Assembly (NCBI GenBank): GCA_034429695.1
Contig: DAOUGC010000186.1
Span: forward strand, 1 to 14,389
Reading direction: 5' to 3'
Origin: DAOUGC01 sp034429695
Lineage (GTDB): Bacteria > Chloroflexota > Anaerolineae > Anaerolineales > Anaerolineaceae
DNA length: 14,389 nucleotides
Made by a program: the position numbers and the translations under genes. Positions 7,134 to 12,822 of this stretch are shown here, piece by piece. The notes beneath the pieces were generated by a model. That model saw nothing but the letters and a program-made list of their open reading frames with translations. It did no database searches and was not told the DNA's origin. Position 1 is the stretch's first letter, and every line of letters starts with the position of its first letter.

Positions 7134-9569
7134 ATGAAAACATGGTCCCTTGGGTTGGGCGACCCGCTCAATCTGGTCATCGCCGCTGATGCGCGTCTGT
7201 GTACACCCACTTATACAGACGACCAGATCTGGTCCCTGCTACCCTCCAGTGGGGACCCTCCCGCTCTCAGTCTTCACTCCACCCTTGGCTTGCGTGCCTG
7301 CCAGGTAAGGTTGTTCCCCCGTTTTTCACACCGTGAGACAAGGCTGACCGAGCCAGCCTCTTTTTTTTCACCCCCCGTTTTCACCCATTTATTTCCCAAC
7401 CGCATTTCCCTCACCTGCCAGCCGTTCCAGGACCTTGACACCAGCATGGATTACTGGGTTCCCTCATCACAGGTGGTGGCAGGGCGGGTGACTTTTGCCA
7501 ACCCATCTGTGCTGAATCAGACCTTTCATTTTGAATGGTTTTGCATGCTCAACCCGCTCGAAGAAGGCGAAAGCATGGCCCCCACCCACGACGTCCAGTC
7601 CTGGTTCCTGCGCGGCGCCACCGCCAACCTGACCCCCACCCTGGTGATGAATGGCAATCCTCAACCCACCAGCGGTTCATATTCAGGGCTGTCGTTTGAC
7701 GTTGAACTGGAGCCCGGCGCTTCCCGTCAGTTTTTTTGGGCGCTGGTATGTCTACAGAATGAAGAAACATCCCTCCAACTTGCCCGGCGCACCATCACCC
7801 GCCCATGGGAAGCCGAAATGGCTCGCATTGAACTCACCGATGCCGCCAGCCGACTGGAGGTTGAAACGGGCAATCCCGACTGGGATGCCGTCCTCCATTT
7901 CGCAGCCAGTACGGCCCGCTCATTCATCATGCCGGGGCCCCACCTGCCAGAGCCATCTTTTGTGCTTGCCCGCCAACCAGACCTGGGCTTCTCTGCCCGT
8001 GGTGATGGCAACGATTACTCCACGCTGTGGGGCGGTCAGACGGTGCTGGATGCCTGCCATCTGGCTTCCATGCTCCTGCCAACCGGAAGGGATGTGATTG
8101 AGGGAATTGTTCGCAATTTCCTATCTGTTCAACAGGAAGATGGATGGATCGACTGGAAACCCGGTGCAGGTGGGCAACGTTCCCATCGGCTGGCTCAACC
8201 CATGCTGGCTCACCTGGCTGCCCAGGTGGACGACCTCAAAAGCGATCATGCGTGGCTGGTGGAGATCTTCCCGGCGCTGTTGAAATTCACCAAGCGCTGG
8301 TTTGCCGCCGATCACGACAGCGACCGCGACGGGTTGCCCGAGTGGGATCACCCGGTTCAAAACGGTTTGGAAGAATTCCTTCGCTTTTACAAAGCACCAT
8401 CTGCGGGCGGGGCATCCGTTCCGCATGTTGAAACCCCCGCCCTGGCCGCCATGCTGTTCAACGAGTGTAAAAGCCTGATCCGCCTGGCCCACCGGCTGGA
8501 AACACATACCGGAAAGCGCCTTACCCGCGACATTACCTGGCTTAACAACCGCGCAACAGCCATGCAAAAGGCGCTGGACGGCATGTGGGACGCAAAAAGC
8601 GGCTGGCACCACCTGCGTGATGCCGCCAGTAACTCCTCACCGGCTGGTGCAGCCATTTGTGATATTTCCCGGAATGGCGAAACCCGCTTAAAAAAAGCCT
8701 TTCGCAAACCAGCCCGCCTGGTGGTCAACCTGACCATCCCGATCCTTCCGCGCCAGATGAAAGTGGAAATTGAGGGTGAGGGGCAGCGCGGCAAGCAAAA
8801 AGAGGAGTTGACTTTTTCAGATTTCACCTGGATCGGCGATTCCGCTTCAGCATCAACCGGTAAATTATATAAATCAGTCAACCGTTTGGTGGTCTCGGGT
8901 CTGCCGGAAGGAACCAGCGGATCGCTGGCGAGTGTGGATTTTCAAACCATCGACATTTCCATGCTGCTGCCATTGTGGGCAAAAATGGTCACCCCTGCAC
9001 GAGCGCGTTTGATGGTGGAAAGGGCATTACCGGCGCTCACCACCCCCCACGGATTGACCGCTTCTCCAGGTGCACAGGTGATATTGATGCAATGGAACTG
9101 GCTGGTGGCTGAGGGGCTGTTGAATTACGGTTATCGCCCCCAGGCAGCGGCCATTTTCACCGGCTTGATCAGCCTGTGCGTTCCTGCACTGCGCCAGCAC
9201 CAAACTTTCTTTGGGGCGTATCAGATCCAACCGGGCGGTGGGGTGTTACCGGCCGGAGACCGCGGCTCACTGTACGGGTTGCCGCCCCTGGGTCTGCTGC
9301 TCAAACTGGCCGGAATCCGCTCATTTGCTTCTGATGGCATGACTTTCGAAGGTTATAGCCCATTTCCCGCTCCAATTAATGTAAAATATCAAAGTACCAG
9401 CATGATCTGCCATTCTGACCGAATTGAAGTATTGGTGGACCGCGACAATATTGTTGAAGTGACTGGCGATGGCATTCATCGGTTATCAGTATCAACCGCC
9501 CCGGAGATCCCGACAGAAGGTCCGGCAGGAACACCGCCAGGAAAACCGAAAGGAGAGAAGACCGAATGA
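7134..9569 (+). CDS. Six-hairpin glycosidase-like protein (GH63/debranching-type barrel), substrate unknown
   Basis: This 811-residue product has no signal peptide or clear membrane helix, so it is probably cytoplasmic. The N-terminal third (about 1-235) appears beta-rich. The rest has repeated helical stretches of an (alpha/alpha)6 barrel, with GDGNDYSTLWGGQTVLDA and the motif DSDRDGLPEWDH at 395-406, which resembles GH63 and related debranching or mannosylglycerate-hydrolase-like enzymes. E403 and D405 are conspicuous acidic residues, but I cannot identify the catalytic pair. The tail is Pro/Gly/Lys-rich (PEIPTEGPAGTPPGKPKG). ATG 7134 was chosen because a strong promoter ends six bases before it and it begins MKTWSLGLGDPL. 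The open frame extends to a GTG at 7077, overlapping the kinase stop. The stop overlaps the first DarA-like gene as ATGA, implying translational coupling. Confidence 0.6.
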   Translation: MKTWSLGLGDPLNLVIAADARLCTPTYTDDQIWSLLPSSGDPPALSLHSTLGLRACQVRLFPRFSHRETRLTEPASFFSPPVFTHLFPNRISLTCQPFQDLDTSMDYWVPSSQVVAGRVTFANPSVLNQTFHFEWFCMLNPLEEGESMAPTHDVQSWFLRGATANLTPTLVMNGNPQPTSGSYSGLSFDVELEPGASRQFFWALVCLQNEETSLQLARRTITRPWEAEMARIELTDAASRLEVETGNPDWDAVLHFAASTARSFIMPGPHLPEPSFVLARQPDLGFSARGDGNDYSTLWGGQTVLDACHLASMLLPTGRDVIEGIVRNFLSVQQEDGWIDWKPGAGGQRSHRLAQPMLAHLAAQVDDLKSDHAWLVEIFPALLKFTKRWFAADHDSDRDGLPEWDHPVQNGLEEFLRFYKAPSAGGASVPHVETPALAAMLFNECKSLIRLAHRLETHTGKRLTRDITWLNNRATAMQKALDGMWDAKSGWHHLRDAASNSSPAGAAICDISRNGETRLKKAFRKPARLVVNLTIPILPRQMKVEIEGEGQRGKQKEELTFSDFTWIGDSASASTGKLYKSVNRLVVSGLPEGTSGSLASVDFQTIDISMLLPLWAKMVTPARARLMVERALPALTTPHGLTASPGAQVILMQWNWLVAEGLLNYGYRPQAAAIFTGLISLCVPALRQHQTFFGAYQIQPGGGVLPAGDRGSLYGLPPLGLLLKLAGIRSFASDGMTFEGYSPFPAPINVKYQSTSMICHSDRIEVLVDRDNIVEVTGDGIHRLSVSTAPEIPTEGPAGTPPGKPKGEKTE

Positions 9570-9904
9570 CGGCTGAAAACCCGAAACTATTATTGATCGC
9601 TGTGGTACAGTCGCAGGATGCCGAACTGGCCTCCGAAGCGGTGGAAAAGATGGGATTGAACACTGAAAAGCTGCCCAGCGTGGGGGGTTTTCTGGGGCGG
9701 CGTAACGCCACCCTGCTGATCGGCCTCCCCAAGGAACGTCTTCCACAGGTCACCAAAGTATTGAATGAAAACTGCCGCCAGCGGGTGGAATACATTGCCG
9801 TGCCGCTGGAAAGCGCCCCGTTGCCGCTGCCCACGCCAACCCCCATCACCATCGGCGGCGCCACCATCTTTGGCCTGGAAGTTGAACATTACGAGGAGAT
9901 CTGA
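9566..9904 (+). CDS. c-di-AMP receptor-like protein (DarA/PstA family, DUF970), divergent copy
   Basis: PII-like small cytoplasmic protein of 112 residues, probably trimeric by family analogy. It shares KLLLIAVVQSQD, GGFLGRRNATLLIG (40-53) and the C-terminal GGATIFGLEVEHY (97-109) with B. subtilis DarA. Against DarA as I recall it, the pocket FRVT segment is replaced by LNTE (31-34), so the Arg26 and Thr28 equivalents become Asn and Glu, whereas Asn41 is kept (N47). A Pro-rich loop (LPLPTPTP, 86-93) sits where the family has its long loop. AGGAG lies 10 nt before the ATG, and the start overlaps the upstream stop as ATGA. Loss of Arg and Thr casts doubt on c-di-AMP binding; it may bind another ligand or act with the paralogue just downstream. 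Confidence 0.85.
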   Translation: MTAENPKLLLIAVVQSQDAELASEAVEKMGLNTEKLPSVGGFLGRRNATLLIGLPKERLPQVTKVLNENCRQRVEYIAVPLESAPLPLPTPTPITIGGATIFGLEVEHYEEI

Positions 9905-9917
9905 GAGGAGCCCGAAA

Positions 9918-10184
9918 ATGAAACTGATTATTGCCATTGTCCCTGATACTGCCAGTGATGCTGTCTCCAATGCCCTCACCAGCGGTGATTTCCGCGTCAC
10001 CTATATCGCTTCAACCGGCGGTTTCCTGCGCCGCGGGCATTCCACCCTGCTGGTGGGCGTTGAAGATGAGCAGGTGGAGCCTGCCCTGCAGATCATCCGC
10101 AAAAACGTTCCCACTCCTGAGGATCAATCTGGAAAACGCGGTGTGATCTTTGTGCTTAAAGTGGATCAGTATATCCACATGTAG
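9918..10184 (+). CDS. c-di-AMP receptor-like protein (DarA/PstA family, DUF970), short copy
   Basis: PII-like cytoplasmic protein of 88 residues, against about 109 for B. subtilis DarA, and the second of two consecutive family members. The N-terminus MKLIIAIV aligns to DarA without gaps, and the FRVT segment (25-28, with R26 and T28) and TGGFLRRG (33-40) are kept. The Asn41 position is His. The long loop after helix 2 is cut short, and the GGAT segment before the last strand is replaced by GKRGVIFVLKV. Family members bind c-di-AMP at subunit interfaces and are thought to relay potassium or osmotic signals. GAGGAG lies 7 nt before the ATG, 13 nt after the first copy. No cyclase is visible in the window, so the ligand remains an inference. 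Confidence 0.87.
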   Translation: MKLIIAIVPDTASDAVSNALTSGDFRVTYIASTGGFLRRGHSTLLVGVEDEQVEPALQIIRKNVPTPEDQSGKRGVIFVLKVDQYIHM

Positions 10185-10202
10185 GGCTTCCATTTCAGCA
10201 AG

Positions 10203-10230
10203 TTGCCTTTTCAATTGTTTGCTTTATAAT
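10203..10230 (+). promoter_or_regulatory. Promoter of the DUF4870-like gene
   Basis: TTGCCT (10203-10208), a 16-nt spacer and a perfect TATAAT (10225-10230). Transcription would start near 10237, giving a leader of about 97 nt. This contrasts with the leaderless promoters elsewhere in the window. It makes the membrane protein gene independent of the receptor genes upstream. Confidence 0.7.
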
Positions 10231-10271
10231 GAATACAACCTGTTCGCCTTCTGTTACGTATTAAAGTTGAT

Positions 10272-10291
10272 GTACCTTTCCCGGGAGGTAC
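10272..10291 (+). promoter_or_regulatory. Leader hairpin upstream of the DUF4870-like gene
   Basis: GTACCT and AGGTAC pair perfectly around TTCCCGGG; two further T-G wobble pairs leave a four-base loop. The right arm contains GGGAGGTAC, which resembles a Shine-Dalgarno sequence but lies about 45 nt before the start codon. The true one, AAGGAGGT, ends about 8 nt before ATG 10334. No T-run follows, so it is not a simple terminator. A role in mRNA stability or translational control is possible. Confidence 0.4.
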
Positions 10292-10333
10292 AGGGAAAGA
10301 CTATTTTATTTTTTCGCCAAGGAGGTAATAACC

Positions 10334-10657
10334 ATGTCCTATCCCACGACCGACATTACCAGCGACGACAAACTTTGGGCCCTGCTTTCTTATATCTTCA
10401 CCCCCGTTGTGCCTTTGATCATCCTGCTGGCAATGGAAGACAAGAAGGAACGACCCTTCCTGAAATACCACTATATGCAGGCGCTGGTGTGGGGTATCGT
10501 TTGGGCAATTCTGTATGTAATTGTGATTGGCCTGTGCCTTTCACCTCTGTATCTGGTGGGAACCATTTATTTTGCCATCAAGGCTTACCAGGGCGAAATG
10601 GTTGTCATCCCGTGGCTGACTGAGTTTGCCAAATCCAAAGGCTGGATCCCCGCCTGA
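10334..10657 (+). CDS. DUF4870-like small membrane protein
   Basis: A 107-residue integral membrane protein. The N-terminal part SDDKLWALLSYI resembles the family's usual opening, followed by TM1 (about 19-35). A charged loop EDKKERPFLKYHYMQAL (about 37-53) fits the DUF4870 pattern of a phenylalanine plus HxxQAL-type stretch. One or two helices follow (about 52-83), then a hydrophilic C-terminus ending AKSKGWIPA. The biochemical role of the family is unknown. The start is certain: AAGGAGGT lies a short distance upstream. It has its own promoter with a structured leader, so it is probably monocistronic. The next membrane protein, DUF4013, follows after 204 nt. Confidence 0.75.
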   Translation: MSYPTTDITSDDKLWALLSYIFTPVVPLIILLAMEDKKERPFLKYHYMQALVWGIVWAILYVIVIGLCLSPLYLVGTIYFAIKAYQGEMVVIPWLTEFAKSKGWIPA

Positions 10658-10764
10658 TCCGCCGTTCAGTAAAGCTGCGCAGGCCGGAATGCCAGTGCGG
10701 TGGTGGGCCATCCGCAGACTGAAAAAGAATGTGTCATTTTTCCTTCCAAATCGGCAACACCTGA

Positions 10765-10812
10765 ACAGGCCAAACCTTTCTACGTTTTAGGTGGAAAGTG
10801 TCTTTGGCCTGT
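10765..10812 (+). repeat. Long inverted repeat in the leader of the DUF4013 gene
   Basis: ACAGGCCAAA (10765-10774) and TTTGGCCTGT (10803-10812) are perfect 10-bp inverted arms 28 nt apart. A second nested pair, CTTTC (10776-10780) and GAAAG (10794-10798), extends the pairing and leaves a 13-nt loop. No T-run follows, and the element ends about 50 nt before the DUF4013 start codon. It may be an mRNA leader structure or an operator. The rest of this 204-nt gap holds no clear promoter that I can defend. Confidence 0.6.
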
Positions 10813-10861
10813 CATTCTGTCAACATTCAGCATTTCATAAAGCACGTGGAGGAGAAACACC

Positions 10862-11512
10862 ATGGATTTCGGAAGAGCGTTTTCGTTCCCCTTTCAGGAC
10901 CCCGACTGGTTTAAGAAAACCGCCATCGTGGCTCTGGTCTCGATCATCCCCGTCATCGGCCAGTTTGTGCTGTTGGGCTGGGCTTTCGAGGTTGTCCGCC
11001 GCCTGATCAATCGCGAAAGTGATATTCCCCTGCCTTCGCTTGATTTCGGTGGTCAGCTTGGCAAGGGCTTCATGTTGTGGCTGGTCAGCCTGATTTACGC
11101 CATCCCCACCATCATCTTCACCCTGCCCATGCAGTTGACCCCCATGATCGCCGCCGGCATGGATGACCCGGAAGTGGGAGCCACCATTGTGGCTGTCATC
11201 AGCATTTGCTGCGGCGGCCTCAGCCTGATCTACAGTCTGCTGCTGCTGTTCGTGCTGCCCGCCGCCTGGGGTCAGTATGCCGCCAGGGGCGAATTCGGCG
11301 CTGCCTTCCGCTTCGGCGAGGTCTTCGGTCTGGTTCGCAAAGCCCCGGTTGCCTACCTGCTGGTTGCACTGGGTTATTTGCTTTCCTTCTCCATCATCGC
11401 ACCGCTGGGCTTGATCGCCTGTGTGATCGGCGTCTTCCTGACCACCGCTTACGCCGCACTGGTCACCGCCCATCTCACCGGTCAGGCTTACCTGCAGGGT
11501 TCCAGCCTGTAA
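10862..11512 (+). CDS. DUF4013 membrane protein
   Basis: Polytopic membrane protein of 216 residues. Seen features are an amphipathic start (MDFGRAFSFPFQDPDWFKK), hydrophobic segments at about 20-45, 68-95, 107-135 and two more between about 155 and 205, and the family-type stretch VVRRLINRESDIPLPSLDFGGQLGKGF (broken by no gap; about 46-71), in which a Pro-Leu-Pro-rich segment precedes a Gly-containing helix start. Function is unknown. GGAGGAG sits about 7 nt before the ATG, so translation should be efficient. The leader contains a long inverted repeat. A rho-independent terminator follows 22 nt after the stop, so the transcript ends here. No partner gene other than the DUF4870-like neighbour is apparent. 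Confidence 0.8.
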   Translation: MDFGRAFSFPFQDPDWFKKTAIVALVSIIPVIGQFVLLGWAFEVVRRLINRESDIPLPSLDFGGQLGKGFMLWLVSLIYAIPTIIFTLPMQLTPMIAAGMDDPEVGATIVAVISICCGGLSLIYSLLLLFVLPAAWGQYAARGEFGAAFRFGEVFGLVRKAPVAYLLVALGYLLSFSIIAPLGLIACVIGVFLTTAYAALVTAHLTGQAYLQGSSL

Positions 11513-11534
11513 TCTGCCAGTAAACTGCATTTAT

Positions 11535-11564
11535 AAAACTCCGGCGCATTGTGGCCGGAGTTTT
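11535..11564. terminator. Bidirectional rho-independent terminator
   Basis: AAAACTCCGGC (11535-11545) pairs over 11 bp with GCCGGAGTTTT (11554-11564) around an 8-nt loop, and T-rich sequence follows on the + strand (TTTTATTTTG). On the - strand the A-run supplies the U-tract. It lies between the convergent DUF4013 and AMMECR1 genes and should terminate both. Confidence 0.9.
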
Positions 11565-11571
11565 ATTTTGT

Positions 11572-12144
11572 TTATTCGTGGAATTCCTCCACCTGATAGG
11601 TGAACACCCTTAATTTTTTCCGCTGCCAAAGGTTGGGAGGCGCGCCCATCTTCATGCACAAATGCGCCAAAAATTGTTCCGGGGTTTCGGCTTTCTCCCA
11701 CACCTGCGGCAAAAAAGTCGCCCGGTTTGAGCCGTCCCGCAGGATCACCCCGTCAACCCCGGGACACAGCAAACCCGGCAGATCCTGCGGCGTTTCATAA
11801 ACGAGTTCAACCGGCGGCGTCAGACGTGATATTTCAATTTCCAGTTCATCAACTTCGGCTTCCCTTACCGATGGAAAGCGGTAGTCCTCAAATGCAGCCG
11901 CCACTGCGTGTTCGCATACATCTTGCACCAGTGGTTGGTGTGCCTCAAGTGTGCCAATGCAACCGCGCAACTCGCCGTGGCGGGTGAGCGTCACAAAGGT
12001 TGCGCCGGGTGCAGCCAAAGCCCTGGATACCTGCTCCAGGTCAATTTCGGGCAGCGGTAGATCATTAACAACATTCCAGATGGACTGGCGCGCCAGTCGC
12101 AACAACAGGTTTCGCTCTTCATCGGTCAGCACTTCTGTACTCAT
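11572..12144 (-). CDS. AMMECR1-domain protein (AmmeMemoRadiSam system A-like)
   Basis: A 190-residue, probably cytoplasmic protein of the AMMECR1 family. It carries the invariant LRGCIG at 59-64, followed by DYRFPSV at 87-93, and a C-terminal part with PQVWEKAETPEQFLAHLC, all family signatures. The biochemical function is unsettled. In many bacteria AMMECR1 genes occur with a MEMO-like and a radical SAM gene, from which the system name comes, but neither is in this window. Its ATG overlaps the stop of the flavin reductase gene by four bases (ATGA), so the two are translationally coupled and expressed together from the promoter upstream of the reductase. Length is typical for the family, with no truncation. 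Confidence 0.9.
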   Translation of the reverse strand: MSTEVLTDEERNLLLRLARQSIWNVVNDLPLPEIDLEQVSRALAAPGATFVTLTRHGELRGCIGTLEAHQPLVQDVCEHAVAAAFEDYRFPSVREAEVDELEIEISRLTPPVELVYETPQDLPGLLCPGVDGVILRDGSNRATFLPQVWEKAETPEQFLAHLCMKMGAPPNLWQRKKLRVFTYQVEEFHE

Positions 12145-12623
12145 GCAAGAGTCCTGTGATAGAGGCGGTTGTAGTAGATCAACGGTTCCAGATCAAAGGT
12201 TTCGGCGGCCAGCACTTCACCGATGAACAGCGTGGAACCGGGCATGGCGAAGGTGTGCACCACTTTGCAATCCAGCCGGGCAGTGCCACCCCGCAACAAC
12301 GGCGCACCGCTCACCAATTGATCCACCGTTAACCCGGTGAAGCGGTCCAGTTCTTCCGGCATTTTTCCGGCAAAGCGGTCGGCGATCTCTTGCTGGTTAA
12401 CCGAGAGCAGCGTCACCCCAAAGATGCCGGCTTGCATCACCAGTGCGTGGGTGCGGGTGCGGTTGGCAAGCGATATGCCAACGTAAGGAGGCTCGAGTGA
12501 AATGGACGCCAGCGAGTTGACCGTCATGCCATGCCGGGTTCCGTCAAAATGGCTGGTCACCACCGCCACGCCGGTCACCCAGCGCCGCATGGCCAATCGA
12601 AGTTGTTCGCCCATTTCTGTCAT
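12141..12623 (-). CDS. Flavin reductase-like, FMN-binding split-barrel protein
   Basis: A 160-residue protein of the flavin reductase domain family (HpaC/DIM6/NTAB-like), cytoplasmic, expected to bind FMN and possibly reduce flavin with NAD(P)H. Family signatures are the opening LRRW-like motif (RLAMRRWVTGVAVVTS), HGMTVNSLASISLEPPYVGISL, and the closing GEVLAAETFDLEPLIYYNRLYHRT. I start at ATG 12623 because GGAG lies six bases upstream of it. The in-frame ATG at 12629 adds two residues but has GGAG directly touching it, which is unfavourable. The gene overlaps AMMECR1 by four bases. It could supply reduced flavin to an unseen oxygenase, or be a standalone flavoprotein; the sequence does not decide this. 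Confidence 0.9.
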   Translation of the reverse strand: MTEMGEQLRLAMRRWVTGVAVVTSHFDGTRHGMTVNSLASISLEPPYVGISLANRTRTHALVMQAGIFGVTLLSVNQQEIADRFAGKMPEELDRFTGLTVDQLVSGAPLLRGGTARLDCKVVHTFAMPGSTLFIGEVLAAETFDLEPLIYYNRLYHRTLA

Positions 12624-12640
12624 TGTCATCTCCGTTGCGC

Positions 12641-12682
12641 GGCAGAATGTGAGTTAAGTATCATGCAGTGTACATTTCTGCC
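12641..12682. repeat. Imperfect inverted repeat spanning the flavin reductase promoter
   Basis: GGCAGAATGT (12641-12650) pairs with ACATTTCTGCC (12672-12682) with a single one-base bulge. The arms straddle the predicted - strand promoter: one overlaps its -35 box, the other the expected transcription start. This is the layout of a repressor operator or a 5' leader hairpin; no regulator is identified. Confidence 0.45.
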
Positions 12683-12684
12683 AA
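12657..12684 (-). promoter_or_regulatory. Candidate promoter of the flavin reductase-AMMECR1 pair
   Basis: On the - strand, TTGGCA (12684-12679), a 16-nt spacer and GATACT (12662-12657), matching five and four consensus bases. Transcription would start near 12650, leaving a leader of roughly 27 nt with GGAG before ATG 12623. The match is moderate. Confidence 0.45.
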
Positions 12685-12700
12685 TTTGATTCAGTTATAT

Positions 12701-12715
12701 CCATTCAAGGAATGG
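12701..12715. repeat. Perfect 15-bp palindrome in the divergent intergenic region
   Basis: CCATTC and GAATGG flank AAG in perfect dyad symmetry. The site lies between the flavin reductase promoter and the amidase promoter. Its size and position fit a dimeric regulator's operator, but a single copy of a six-base dyad can also be chance. Confidence 0.35.
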
Positions 12716-12786
12716 TCGTCAAGTATGCAGCCCATGCAAACTGCCTGCATCAAAGGGATCACCCCCATCTCATTATTTTCTCCGAC

Positions 12787-12815
12787 TTGCCAAGAACCGC
12801 AAGGTCATGTAACAT
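12787..12815 (+). promoter_or_regulatory. Candidate promoter of the amidase gene, leaderless
   Basis: TTGCCA (12787-12792), a 17-nt spacer and TAACAT (12810-12815), with five and four consensus matches. Seven bases separate the -10 from ATG 12823, so transcription should begin at the start codon. No Shine-Dalgarno sequence is present near 12712, 12817 or 12823. Confidence 0.5.
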
Positions 12816-12822
12816 CATGGCT

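Noticed and set aside
7361..7376. T8 and C6 homopolymer runs early in the glycosidase-like gene, as a possible phase-variation switch
   Set aside because: The frame is intact, the tracts are short, and no surface role is indicated, so slippage control is not supported.
10694..10717. Imperfect hairpin (GCGGTGG/CCATCCGC) after the DUF4870-like gene as a terminator
   Set aside because: The stem has a bulge and no T-run follows directly, so a terminator call is not supported.
10835..11530. A 231-codon - strand open frame opposite the DUF4013 gene
   Set aside because: Its product is Gln/Asp/Gly-rich without a domain, it has no clear ribosome binding site, and it crosses into the terminator region; the + strand protein has clear membrane helices and GGAGGAG.
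12624..12629. ATG 12629 as the start of the flavin reductase
   Set aside because: The GGAG site touches this ATG directly; it is correctly spaced for ATG 12623.
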